In this document: in pieces, positions 48,301 through 60,541 of the stretch
Layout: each line of letters begins with the position of its first letter
Numbering within the stretch: position 1 is the first letter of the stretch
Assembly: GCA_051453625.1 (NCBI GenBank)
Contig: JBOZIK010000001.1
Location: 156,246,974 to 156,310,973 of the forward strand
Origin: Welwitschia mirabilis
Taxonomy: Eukaryota > Gnetophyta > Gnetopsida > Welwitschiales
Length of the DNA stretch: 64,000 bases
Reading direction: 5' to 3'
Position numbers and translations under genes: made by a program
Notes under the pieces: model-generated
Seen by the model: only the letters and a program-made list of their open reading frames with translations
Databases searched by the model: none
Told to the model about the DNA's origin: nothing

Positions 48301-49600
48301 AAGAGAAACTGTCTTAGCATAATACTCAAGAAAATTGGTCAAGGATGTAAGGCATAAGGGGAATTTTGCATGATGGAATTCATCATGGGTTGAAACAAAA
48401 CAATGTGAATTGGATGGATAATGTTAAAAGAAATTACATGATCAATCAGAAATCAATGATTAAATGATGTGAGTACTAAACATGATAAGATAACTAAGAA
48501 ATAATGTCAACCCTATTAATGATAAAAGTAAATGTAGAAATGGCTTTAAGATAACTAAAATAAATACTATGAAAATGATAAAATGAAAAATTAACATAAA
48601 GGAATATGAAAAAGATTAATTACTTCATCGTAAATGATAATTTAGAAAGATTTACTAGTATACATCATAAAACTACTTGATATCAGAGATGCATGATTTA
48701 GTTATAAACAACATACAACATTATGTGATAAGGTTAATAATTAGGATGACATCTAATGATTATTTTATAAAGTATTAATGTAATGTCAAGACTATAAAAA
48801 ATCCAATCATTAGCTATAACATCATTAAAACCTCCATAATGCATCATCTAATGATCAATATATTTTGAAATCCTCTTAAAGTCATGGCTTTGAAGTTATA
48901 AAAAAATAAAGTCAATAAGGCATTGAAAAGACACTAGTCATCATAATGAGGGAATTGCAATCACTACTAAAAGAGTAAGAATATACAAGATAAAGCTAAA
49001 TCATGGCCAATTAGCTCTCTAGTGGAGTTTGCATAGCTACCATATCATGTTATCAAAGACCCTTCTTGAGAAAATTTTCCCTAGTGCACTTTCATTAATA
49101 CAACATGAAAATAATGAGAGTTATGTAAATGTATCAATTTTTTTTAAGTTTGATAACTTATTTTATTAATTTACTTAGATTTTGTATTTTTAAAACATTG
49201 ATTGATCATTAAAATGATAAATTAACAAAGTATAAAGATGAAAACAAGCATTAAATTTAACATAATTAATACTACAACAAAATTAACATAGACATTGAAG
49301 TTCATGGAAATGTCTTAGATTGGTTGAAATCCAATCTTATCACCTTAAATTCCCAAGAGTAAATAATTACTTTCATAAAAACTCTAATGAAGTCCATCAT
49401 AAAACCAAATAAATAGATGATCAAGTAATAAGATGGCTCAACCAAGTAATCTGGCTGAGAAATCATTTAGACAATGGTGAAGGAAAGACTTTCCTCTTAG
49501 TTAAGAGGATCATCTAAATCATTTTCTTTAATCATGTCCATGATATTATGACAATCATTAGGTGATTGGTGTAGCTTCAAACATTATTCATTGACTTTTA
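45325..49600 (-). pseudogene. Athila-like 3' region, possible env-like ORF relic (about 45840-47000)
   Basis: Athila elements carry an extra, env-like ORF between integrase and the 3' LTR. On the minus strand, 46160-45900 reads QEELPLSRCKGYL in one frame and, in another, RMDNLEERVITINYRVIHIK, a heptad-like basic stretch similar to the C-terminal part of such ORFs. Upstream text (LSFSKEAIESLWILFRVM near 46700) could be its N-terminal part. Stops are frequent, and 47000-49600 shows nothing I can assign. I am unsure of this call. Confidence 0.35.
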
Positions 49601-50660
49601 ACTTTTCATGAGAATCTAGCTTGGAAATATTAATAGAGTTATTAGAATGCATTTTCTCTATAATATAAAGGCCTAGTCATTTATAAGTTAAGTTTTTATG
49701 ATGTAGAAGAACTTAGATATTAAATATAAGCACCAACTGATTTGGTTCAAAGGATTTAGTTTGAATTTTTTTTTTTTAATCATGATGAAATTTCACTTGG
49801 ACTTTTCAAATGAGTTATTTATGGATAATAAGTTTGTTTTTCATTAAGGTGTTGTTATTTTAATAACCTATATTAAAAATTTTCATCAAAATCAATGACA
49901 TTTAGTTGATGGATGGTTTTATAATAATTGTAGCACACATTGACAAGAAGCATACAAGTTTTCCTATATGTAAGTTCATAAGGAGAAAAACAAAGTGGGT
50001 CACGTCAAGTAGTATGATAATACTAGAGAACATCATTATGTTTAAAATATCATAACTTCTTATTTTTAGATAAAAGATTTGGAAGTATTTTATTAATTTC
50101 CCTATTGGCATTTTTAGGATAACCATTTTTTTGTGGATGGTAGATAATGGATATTATATGTTCCACGCCTATGGAAAGGAGAATTTTCCTAAGAATCTTA
50201 TTTATGAAATGAGTATCTTGATCACTAATCAAGATTTTAGGAAAGTAAAACCTATGAAAAATGTTGGATATGATGAAATAGCATATAGTTTTGGCATCAT
50301 TTATGGTAGTCAGGGTGACTTCAATTCATTTGATCACATAATCTATAGCCATCATGTTATAATTCCTATTGTAAAAAGGTGGCTCAAGAGGGCCTATAAT
50401 GTTTATACCCCATTAATCAAAAAATTCTCATTCTAAAATAGGTTAAATAGTCATGTATTTTAATTTTAAAATACTACTAAAGCATTGATAAGCATCACAT
50501 CTTTTAGTAAAGTAAAATGAATCTTTAAAAAGGATAGGCCAATAGAATCTAGCATGTAAGATTCTCATGGCATTATTTTGATTACTAAAGTAACCTTGAC
50601 ACACACCACCATGACAAAGCACAAGGATATCACATTATTTCCATTCTGTTATACACTTCT
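49600..50660 (-). pseudogene. Athila-like integrase, first Asp and Glu lost
   Basis: The minus strand gives the zinc-binding region (ILHARFYWPILFKDSF, near 50540), then EFFD, stop, WGINIIGPLEPP, where the first catalytic Asp is Asn at 50401-50403. ILISDQDTHFINKI keeps the second Asp (ORF 50232-50050). YHPQKNGYPKNANREI has Lys at 50113-50115 in place of the Glu. The C-terminal part follows past breaks: SPYELTYRKTCMLLV, then LNVIDFDENF, then FEPNQLVLIFNI near 49750. The enzyme would insert cDNA into the chromosome. Confidence 0.85.
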
Positions 50661-52200
50661 GCATGATTTGATCTTTACATCTATGGTGTAGGTGTGGTTC
50701 ATTCCATTGATAATCCCCTATTCTATGAAGAAAATATTTTCTTTAATTTTTAGTTTAACGTTGTAGATCTTTCATGGTGAAATGATATTTTACAATCTCA
50801 GCACATGAGGGAGTAGGATATTAAGAAGATATGGAATAAAGATGTTTAATAGAAAAGAGTTGTTCATCTAGAAAGACATCTTCTATAAAAAATCGATAAT
50901 AAATAGAGGGGATTTCATTCATGAGGGATTTATGATAGATGATCGATAATACAATTATGCTTTCCTTCTTCATCTATGATGGTTAAGTTAAACTCTTTTA
51001 TTAGAAGCACCCATCTAATAAGTCTTGCACTAGAGTACTTCTTAGTCATCAGATATCTAATGGAAGCATGATCAATACAGACATTTGTATGTAACAAAAA
51101 AGATAATGGTAAGCATTTCTTTCTCTATGATGATGTAGTTAAATTCGACATCACAAAGGATTCTAATAATGCATCTAATGATTTCATATCTCTTTTAATG
51201 CTTTTATCTTAACACGCCACCTATAATTATGTTACTAGCATCGCACATGAGTTTAAAATATTTTTTAATAAAAACCTTCTACTATAAGCTTAAAATTTAT
51301 TTTGTCCTTAAGTTTCTCAAAGGTAAGTTGACACCCTTCATTCAAATTAAACTTAACATATTTTTCTAATAAGGAATGGAGGGATTTTCATATCTTGGCA
51401 TAGTCCTTAATAAATCTTCTATAAAAACCAGCATGACTAAGGAATTACCCTTTTTTTTTTGTACAATTGTTAGAGGAGGAAGATTTCTAATGATGTATGT
51501 TTTGATTAGATCCATCCTAGTAACTTTACTAGAAATATGATGTTCCAATACTATTCCATCTCTTACAATGAATTGACTCTTCTCCCAACTTAAATGAAGA
51601 CCACTTGCTATGCAATGATCTAGGATGTTTGTTACTTTATCCAAGACTTGTTTTAAAAAAATATTAAATATTTATTTTTAAAAATGAAAAAAACATCTTT
51701 CATAAGGATCTCTATAGACTCCTTAATCATATCAGAAAAGATACCCATCATTGATCATTGAAAGGTTTCAAGTGATTTATACAAATTAAAGGGCACTCTT
51801 ATAAAGGGAAAGGTGCTAAAGAGTGAGGTAAACATTGTTTTAGATTGATCTTCATTAGTAATACATACTTCATTGTAGCCACTATGGCCATCGAGAAAAC
51901 AATAGTAAGAGTGGCATCAGATTCTATGAAGTAATTGGTTTAGAAAAATTAAGAAATAATGATTTTTTTATGACATTATTAAATTTTCTAAAGTCCATAT
52001 ACACTTATCACTTCCCACCTTTTTTTGTACTATAGTTAAAGAGCTAATCTATTGACTATTAGAAATGGCATATATGATTCTAGTATCCATACATTTAATG
52101 ATCTCCTCTTTCACTACTTACTTAAGGGCTAGGTTAAGTATTCTTTCTGGTTGTCTAATGGGTTTAGCATTGTCTTAAAAGTATATTTTATGTTGAACTA
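50661..52200 (-). pseudogene. Athila-like reverse transcriptase and RNase H, catalytic MDD changed to MKD
   Basis: RT reads on the minus strand as YCFLDGHSGYNEVCITNEDQ, then MFTSLFSTFPFIRVPFNLYK, then ILMKDVFFIF (catalytic M-D-D is M-K-D at 51692-51703). The thumb ORF 51644-51366 includes HCIASGLHLSWEKSQFIVRD and GIVLEHHISS. RNase H text (FDVEFNYIIIEKEMLTIIFF, near 51130) follows. Stops occur throughout. The Asp-to-Lys change alone would abolish polymerisation. Confidence 0.85.
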
Positions 52201-52639
52201 TGGAAGGAGGGATGAATGTAATATCTTTGTAAGTCAAAGAAAAAGCATTCATTTTAGACGTAAGAAGTTGACCTAGTGCTTTTCTTAGGAAGGATAAAAA
52301 CAAACATTACTAATGAAATGTTTCTTAGGATCATCATGTAAGAAGATGTATCTTAACCCATTTGGTAATTCCTTAAGTTACAAATCATGGTTACCTCTCA
52401 TTAACGTAGAACAGTCATCTTGATGAAGTAAATTTTTAATGAATCTCACATGTTTAAAGTCATGATCAAGGAGGCATTCAAAGTTCTCAATTACTTCCTC
52501 ATATAAGTTATTGCATAAAAGATCATTATTGAGGTTACAAGGGTTGGAGAAGTTTAGAATTCTTAGGACTTTACTAAATTATTCATGATCATCAAATAAT
52601 GAAAGTAATGATCCTTTATTTTATAGGGTGATATTGAAG

Positions 52640-53600
52640 AAGCATGGTAGATTTAACTTATTCATCTAAATCTAAATCATCTTTCATATCTCTCTTAGCT
52701 ATGTCAAAGGCCCTAAGGATGAATTTGTTATTTTCCATAGAACACTTAATCATCCTTGTACATGTATCAATAAAACAATGGGCTGTTACATAAAAGGCTT
52801 TATGTAGGAGTAAAGGATATTCTCCATTATGTTCTACCTTAATGATAACAATATCTATAGGGTACAAGTAATGAGTAAAATATAAGCAAGTTAAAATGTT
52901 GGTGAATTCAAAACGTTGTAGTAAGGAGATATGTCACCACTATATTAGCAAAATGTTGGAGCAAAATTTAACTCGTAATTAGTTTCTCAAAAAAATGTAA
53001 ATCTTATTAATTTTATGACATGTGCAATCAATCAATTATGTACTAGTAGAAATGAACCTTTTATAGCAAAATCATGATTTTTGCCTTTCCTGTTTCTAGT
53101 TGTCCACTAGTCTATTACATAGAAAATGGTTTTTTCATGTCAGAAAATGGGTTTTAATAGGTACTCATGTGCAACATTTTAAAAAAGTTAGCAATATGTT
53201 GGTGACATTTTGCAAAAAGTTGGCACTAGCAACATGTCGTTAACTTTTTCAAAATGTCAATCGAAAATGTCAGTTGAGTTCGAGACTTTTTGAAAATGAA
53301 AAAAGGATGATACATTTCCCTTTTGTGGTGACATTTCATCCTATTTATTCATTGGGTAAAAGGATTTTTTAATCTATATCACTAAGTCCTTAGTAATTCC
53401 AATTGATCTTTTAATAGTTGTATCCACCAGTTCCAATATAATATTTTTTGGTTCTATTCTACTTTTCCACCCAAATTTCTTGCAAATATGAAGTGGCATT
53501 ATGTTGAAACTAGTTCCTATATCAATTAGGGACTTATTTATCTTCTCGTTTATTCCAAAACAATACTAATTGTGTCAGCTCCAAGATCATTAAACTTAGG
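52640..53600 (-). pseudogene. Athila-like protease region
   Basis: ORF 52867-52658 (VEHNGEYPLLLHKAFYVTAH, CFIDTCTRMIKCSMENNKFI) matches the segment after the protease active site in Athila pol, where P-L-I-L-G-R-P-F-L is usual. The active-site part lies upstream, near 53480-53570, in broken frames. A T-rich non-Athila-looking stretch at 52900-53340 contains several GTTGGTGACATTTTG-like words and may be a small insertion. Confidence 0.6.
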
Positions 53601-53999
53601 ACATTTTTACATAACCAAGTTAGAAAGAGATTTTGCTATGAAAACTCTACTTAATCTAGTTTAATTTTGAACTAAGTTCTTTCATATCTTGTTGTACTTA
53701 GGATTCTCTTACAATATTTTCCAAAAGGATAGGTTAATACTTAAATCTTGCATAATTTCTTTGAGGTAATCATCATAAGTTAGATTCTTTTTCAATCTCT
53801 TTGGTTTCTTACCTATTTTTAATGAGTTGTATTATTATTATTGGATTTATTCTTTGAATCTAAAGGAAATCTAGGATCTTAAAATATTTCAATGTCATTC
53901 TTATTAGTTGCATTCTTATCATTCTTGTTAGATGTTAGGGCTTCTTGATTTGATGTTGTATTAATTCTACATCTTCTCATTACTTTTAAATCTTTCTTC

Positions 54000-55481
54000 A
54001 CATCATTGGGGGTTTGAAATTACTTAAGTTGTAATGCAACCTTGTGCTCTTTAATTTCCTAACATTGTTGACTAAATAATGCCTACTATATTTTCCATGT
54101 TCTTGTTTTGGGTTTCAATGTTTTTGTTGGTTGGCTCTGCATCTTCTTAAGTTCTTCTATAAAGTCATGAAGTAAATTTCTTTTAGTGTTTTGATATTTA
54201 GGAGAATTTTATTGGAAATTTAAATTTCTAAATCTGTTCTCAAAATAGGTCTTGGTTGGAATTTTTAATTTTTTAATAAATGTTAGGACTTTAGTTGAAT
54301 GCACAAGTATCTTTAAAAATCACCTCTTTATAAGTTGAAAAAGTAGGACAATTGTTTATTACCTGGGAGTCATTTTTACAAATCTCACATGTAGAGTAAG
54401 ATGTTGAAGGCTTTTCACTCAATACTTTAGCAGCAAAAATAGGTCTTGCATATCTTTCCATTGTATTGGTAAGTTCTTGAATCAAGTTGGTAGGGATAGA
54501 TTTCTCTTCGTATTACACTTTCTTCAAGTCTTTCAACATTTGTCCTATAATTTTACCTTCCTTGGGAGTTATTTTAGGGAACATTTGACTTATCTCCACT
54601 AATTCCTCTAACAATATTTAAGCATCATCTAAAGTAAGGTTGAGTAGATAGCATCTACATGAAAAATCTACTAGTTTCTCTATTTAACTATTTGAACCAC
54701 TATAGAAATGATCAATACGTTCTTCCTTTGTAAATTCATCTATCAAATTTGATGATGTGGCTAGGATTTTCTCTTAACTTGTAGCATAGTATTTATGAGC
54801 TAGTTATGAAAAATTTGTGACTCTTTTATTTTTCTCCTCATGACTGTTTCATTTTAATGAAGGCATTTTGTACTTGATTTTAATTCTTAAGGCTTTTATG
54901 TGGGATATTTTTCAACCAATTTTTATCTTTTCCTCTGAGTGTGTAAGAAACATAATCATGTAAGTTCTATCACTAATCATTTTCTTTCTGTTTCATAAGG
55001 TAAGGACTATGTATTCAATTTTAGCTAAATGTTGAAAGGGATCCTCACTATCATCTCTTGAAAATATTGGATAAGCATTGAGGTTTTCTAATTCCACATC
55101 ATCTGTCATGGATAAGTCAAATGAAGTTTACACTTCTCATTTTCTATTGGCAATGATTTCTTTAATAGATTTGGACGTAATGTTAAAACTTAAAGCCATG
55201 TTAAAAGAAAGATTATTTGAAGAGGATGAAGAACTGTTTGAATAATTTGAGAAATTTCTAGAAGGTGAAGGATTCTTAAAAGAGGATGAAGGGTTATTGG
55301 AAGTGAAAGATATCTTAGAATGAGGAGTATGTGAAGAAGAAATACTAAATGCAAAAAAATAATCTTGCTCAAGTTTTGAAATAAACTTTTCTTTCTCACC
55401 GTAAGTTCTTAAATTAAAATCAACTAGATCTAGTTTGATAGTTTCTTCAATGAAGCATTTTTCTATAAAATGCTTTACCAT
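54000..55481 (-). pseudogene. Athila-like gag, zinc knuckle His lost
   Basis: ORF 55481-55137 opens the region (MVKHFIEKCFIEETIKLD, then a serine-rich stretch). ORF 54485-54291 carries LTNTMERYARPIFAAKVL and a knuckle CEICKNDSQVINNC, spaced C-X2-C-X4-Q-X4-C: the zinc-binding His is Gln. The stretch between them holds Athila gag text in broken frames. The N-terminal call is weaker than the knuckle. Confidence 0.65.
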
Positions 55482-55993
55482 TTTCTTACATGGTTACAAA
55501 GTGTTAACAAACTTCTTTACATCCAAGGGTTAACAATCTCTAGAGTCACATAAGTGCAAGAAGTAGGTTCTACAACAATGGATGTGGTAGTCACTCACAT
55601 TACACAAAGTGTAAAGTGTAGGCCAAGTTCATGTAAAATGTGGTAATCTCTAAGATCACACAAAGTATAAGGAGTGGGCCTAACAAAGGATGGTAACACT
55701 TTCCAAGAGAGTAGACCAAAAATAATAGCCTGTCCACGAAAATTATATTAATAATGATAATAAAAATAAGAAAAGCAAATTGGTTGAATGAAAAAAAATA
55801 TAAATGGCAATAAAAGAAAGGTATGTTATAACCTAGTTTAGGATAATTAAGTGGACACTTGTAGACCCTAAAAGGTAATCAAGTGCACACATGTAGACCT
55901 AGCTTGTAAATATGATATTACTACACAAATAAACAACTTGAAATCAAATCACTTGATTGACTAATGAGAATGAATCTTCCAAAATTTCTTAAA

Positions 55994-56014
55994 TGCCTCC
56001 CCAGCAATGGCACA
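55994..56014 (-). other. Athila-like primer binding site
   Basis: On the minus strand TGTGCCATTGCTGGGGAGGCA lies next to the LTR end at 56018. It resembles the Athila PBS TGGCGCCATTGCCGGGG with C-to-T type changes. Confidence 0.75.
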
Positions 56015-56017
56015 AGA

Positions 56018-57358
56018 TGTTGAAGTGTGAAATGTGTGCTTTAAATCCACTTATCTTATTTGATCAATATCTTGAAATCTTTCAATATCTAATTTACACA
56101 AACACATATTAGTATAGGGAGTTAAACCTAATGTCATAAACTAGTGAGGAATTTAATAATTATATAAAATATTGGGTCATACAAAGAAGGAAGTATCTTT
56201 ATTGTTTTTCAAATTAAGAATGAAAACAAAATAACAATGCAATGATGGATCGAATGTGATGCATGTAAAATGAAATGAATTAATAATGTAATGATGAAAT
56301 GTAATCCTTAATGCAATTAACAAATCAAGTTTACCAACTTTTTGTTATCTAAGTCAGCCTTTATATTCTAGATTAAAATCAAGATTAATCTAAGTATACA
56401 TTAATTTGATTCCAATATAAAAATCTAAAGTAAAAAATAATTAATGTATATTAAATTAATTTTATTAATAAAAATGTAATAACATCCGCTTATAAGTAGC
56501 AACCCCTCAATGAATAAGTGTCATCCCAACATGGGAAAAAAAACTCCTTTCACAACTTAGAATGGATCCCTTACCCAAATAAACTCCAATTATCATAAGA
56601 TACCTTAATGCCTAAGGATGGCTTAAAATGGATGCCTATGAAGGGCACTTATAGCTTCGGATCGGTAGTTTGAAATGTTAACAAGTTTGAACCAAAAGGA
56701 CATGAGTAATATTAAAAAAGTGGAATAAATTAATTAAGATTTAATCATTTTTAAGTGATTGTCCAGGTTACTTGTCTTGACAATAATCATGAACAATCCT
56801 CAACTTTTAATAATTTCCGTTCATGTGTCTTTCTAATATAACTACTGATAGTTGTTCTCTTATCTTCATCTAGATGACTATGGTGGATGACTATTTGAAA
56901 ATAGGATCTAGTTTCTATTGGCTTCTATTGAGATCCATCATTCTATCTTCATCTAGATGAGTTAGTGGGTGAAGATCCTTTCTTACCAAAGTCATCTCTA
57001 AGCATCACCCCTAGATTCAAAATTTATTCCTTAGATTTTAAACCATCAGAATCATTCTTTAAACATCTCCACTAGTCAAGTCGACTCTCATGTAGTGTCA
57101 TGATGTCATTGTCCTAAGTGTTTCCTATGTATTGCACTATGTAAGACAGAATTACCTATTGTCTTGCCCTTACTGAAAGGGATCATAAATGGATTGGCCC
57201 TCAAACTCATCCAAAGCTATCAAGAATGATGTAAAACTATGCTTTTTGTAATTAACATGATAACTGAACCTAGTTTTCATAATATTCTAAACCTCTCAAA
57301 CAAGCCTGAAAATGCACTTGAAAACTATGTTAAATATGACCAATTTGGCCTCACAACA
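56018..57358 (-). repeat. Athila-like 5' LTR (1341 bp)
   Basis: Pairs with 44012-45324. Shared blocks include AATTTAATAATTAT and ATTTGATYAATATCTT. It ends CACAACA and is followed by ATACT. Confidence 0.9.
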
Positions 57359-60300
57359 ATACTTATTAGTAAATCAATTCCATGAAGGTGTACAATTTTC
57401 TTAATGTGGAAACCATAATAGTAATCAAGATGTAAAATCTCTTGTAACATTAATCTTATTAGCTCATAAAAATAACCAAGAAGGAAAGTATGATAGTGAA
57501 GGTAGCTAAAGGGAGGGGGAAGTAACTTTGATCAGATGGATTACAAGGTTTGTTATTAGGAAGAAGAAAAAGACTCCTATTGGATCATAAAAAGGGCCCT
57601 ACCATTAGTAAGACATGATAAAAAATAATCTAATCAATCTTTTTTCTTTTTTAATTATGCATGTGTTGTAAATATATTTTGCGTTTGTGGAAATTCTATG
57701 TAGTAAATACTCAATATATATTGATTTAAAAATTCATAAAAATTATTTACTTAATACAATCTATCTCACTTTGTTGTTTTTACATAGCACTGTTTATTTA
57801 TGTATGAAATGTATTTGCGATTTATAGGAGCATGACTATATTTCCCCATGTTCTCCCTTTTCTTGTTTTCCTTTTTATCCAAAATCTCAAAATCTCTTTC
57901 CTAAAATCCCTTTCATAAACTAGTTTCAAACCACCAACTCTAACTCTCTATTCCTTATACACTTTTTTCATTATACCCATAAATTATTTATTTATCTCAT
58001 TACCTTTCTAAGCTTTTAACCATCCAAATTTCTATTTATTACTTCTATACACCCCCATTCTACCTATTCCCTTTTATAAGTCCCATTCCCCTTTTATTAT
58101 GTTTAACAAATGTAATTTCAAACCCTGCCTTCTTACCCATTTTTCTGCATTTGTATCCTTCAATTCCTCTTACCCACTCCTTACTACATTAAGTTGACAT
58201 TTACACTTAATGGTCAAAGGTTGTTCTAGTCACTAGTAGAGCTCATGCAAATTCAAAGAAGTTTACAACTTTTCATAGAGCCTTTAGCACAAGGAATTTT
58301 TTCTGAACCACAAAGTGATGTTATTTATAACACTTTCTTAGAAAATAGAAATATCATTTTCATGAATGAATAATAAATGGTTAAAGTCCGTGCTACCAAC
58401 TTCAATGTTATGAACAACATCCCAAACTTCAATGCCAATAACAATGTTTTCAGCTTCTACTACACTTCACTGGATGCCTACAGAAACATGAATAACAAGC
58501 CTCTTGTGTATGGGATTTTGTAGACTTATTTGAACAACTCTTTATCGAGATCGGTTATTCTAAAGAGGCCAATAGTCAACGAATTGCTCTGGCCCTTCTT
58601 GACGTGAGCTCTATTGATTCGGTTTTAGAAAATGTTTGGACTTGCATTGTGTTTTATGGTTATGGTTGTGTATGAAATTTTACTTAATGTTGTCGATTTA
58701 GTATTGGACTATTAGTAACTACACTTGACTTATAAAAATCTTGGTAATGCATTTCAAACTTAGAGGCACGTGATCACTATAATAAAATGTGCAGTTTATG
58801 CTTTTTGTTAGGACTTAACAATAGTCAAAATACCTATAGATGTCAAACATCATAACCTATTTTCTATTTATATGTATAGTAATAATAACAAAACAAGGCT
58901 TTGAATTTTGTTTGGATGGATATTACTTATAAAATCATCAGAATAAAGAGTCTAATGCAAGCTTCTGAAAGGACCTCACCAAATGCAGTGAGATGTTCAT
59001 TGTTGAACTGGAAGTCGCTGAAGATAACCCTTATTAGATATCACCATCAGAATTTTGTGATTACTTAAATTTTCATCACCCTTGCTATAATATACAAATA
59101 TTATTTGGTCTCTAGTTCAAATCTAAATAGATTTTATTTAATTTTGTTGAAATAAAAACTATTTAAGAAAAAGGGAAATAATACATTAGTACATCTTTCA
59201 ATTAATTAAGTTTCATTCATCATTAACTCAAAATTGTAATAGGTTTTAAAAGTTGTTAATTATCATTCATTGTTGAAAAACCCTCTTAGAAAGTCTCACT
59301 CAAAAGGTTGTTAAATATAGAACAAGTTTTCTTACAATTGAAAAAAATAAATAAATAAGAGAATCATTTAAAGTCATTAGATACTTAGCTTCAACAATTT
59401 CATATAATAATTCTTTTTAACTTATTAGGTGGAATATTACTTCTAAAGTTAGTTGTTATCCTAATTTATTAGTTGTTATCCTAATTTACTTATTACATGT
59501 CTCATCATCCATGCACAATTTTTTTTCATGATAGCTATTTGATTGAATGATAGCTATTTGATTGAAATATCCTAGATCTTAAATATGAGTTTGTGATCTT
59601 GATAAATTTTAGCTTAACCTTGAATTTTAGGGATTTCAAATTTTGAGCTATTAATAAGTCAAACATATGTCATCAACTAAACCAAAAGACTTTAGTATGA
59701 AGCGTGTGGCGATTAGTTTTCATTTTGATACAATGTAATGCATTTAAGCCTAAGTGATGTTTATAAAGGGATACACTAAATGACTAAGTTACCGATATTA
59801 ACATTAACAAGAAAGTTCTATTAACAATGTATGCTAAAATAAACAAAAGAAAAGAACATAACAGAAACTAATGTACATTTTGGTTTGAAGGAAGTTTGAT
59901 TTTACTTATATAATTTATTTTTAAATCTTTGGTTCCCCATTCAATAAAAGTTTGAAAGATTATGTACTAAAGAGTTACATTATGTTAATTTAAAAAATTA
60001 ACAAGAAATATATGTGCTATATAACTATTTTTTTAATTATTTTCTCATAAATCTCTTTATTTATTTATAAATGAATTGAATATTAGTTTTCATTTTGCAA
60101 TAATGTAATGTAATTTGGTCTAAGTGACGCTTATAAATCTCTATAATAAATAATCTAAAGAATCAAATTTCTAATTATTTTTAAATAATATGTAGGACCT
60201 TTATGTAAATTTGAATTTTAAAAGAAAGAAACGTCAATGAATTATAGTAATTAAGTGATTAATTAAATATTCAAAAAAGTACATACTTTACAAGATAAGT

Positions 60301-60541
60301 TTTAACTCAATTATATATTTTCTTAAGTGACTCTTCATTTTAGAGTGCAATTGGGGTTTGACATTTCTAGTAACTATGGTTAAATAATTTAATACATTTT
60401 AAGTATTATCAATTAGGTGCCATATATGGAATATATGGTTTACTTTTTAAATTTATGATTTAGTTTATTCTTGCCTATTAAGTTGGTCCATCATAGAGAC
60501 TATTGAAGTACTATAATAACAATTTCTCTCAATTTATTAAT
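57359..60541. other. Unassigned sequence right of the Athila-like element
   Basis: Starts with the ATACT target duplication. 57840-58200 is pyrimidine-rich. Apart from the coding-like patch at 58377-58675 I see no gene. Sequence just left of 60541 on the minus strand should contain the 3' LTR of Copia-3, which begins near 60520. Confidence 0.4.
58377..58675 (+). pseudogene. Unassigned coding-like patch with one frameshift
   Basis: The first frame runs from the ATG at 58377 (MVKVRATNFNVMNNIPNFN, then VFSFYYTSLDAYRNMNNK) to TAG at 58521. A second frame, open from 58492 to TGA at 58673, reads DLFEQLFIEIGYSKEANSQR, IALALLDVSSIDSVLENVW. GC content is visibly higher than in the surroundings and both halves look like real protein, so this is probably one gene fragment with a frameshift near 58510. 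I recognise no family, neither transposon nor host. Confidence 0.35.

Larger units (their letters stand above)
44012..57358 (-). mobile_element. Athila-like Ty3/Gypsy retrotransposon, 13.3 kb, decayed
   Basis: Bounded by LTRs 44012-45324 and 56018-57358, both TGTTGAAGTGTGAAATGT...ACA on the plus strand, and flanked by the identical pentamer ATACT at 44007-44011 and 57359-57363. The minus strand carries PBS, gag, knuckle, protease, RT, RNase H, integrase and a 4.3 kb 3' region. The PBS and pol resemble plant Athila elements. Size and layout fit a full-length insertion, unlike its neighbours. All frames are broken. Confidence 0.9.

Noticed and set aside
50131-50436. 101-codon plus-strand ORF
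   Set aside because: Antisense shadow of the Athila-like integrase.
55137-55399. Leucine-rich 69-codon ORF in a second frame
   Set aside because: Overlaps the gag frame 55481-55137 on the same strand; its composition is the shifted reading of a serine-rich stretch.
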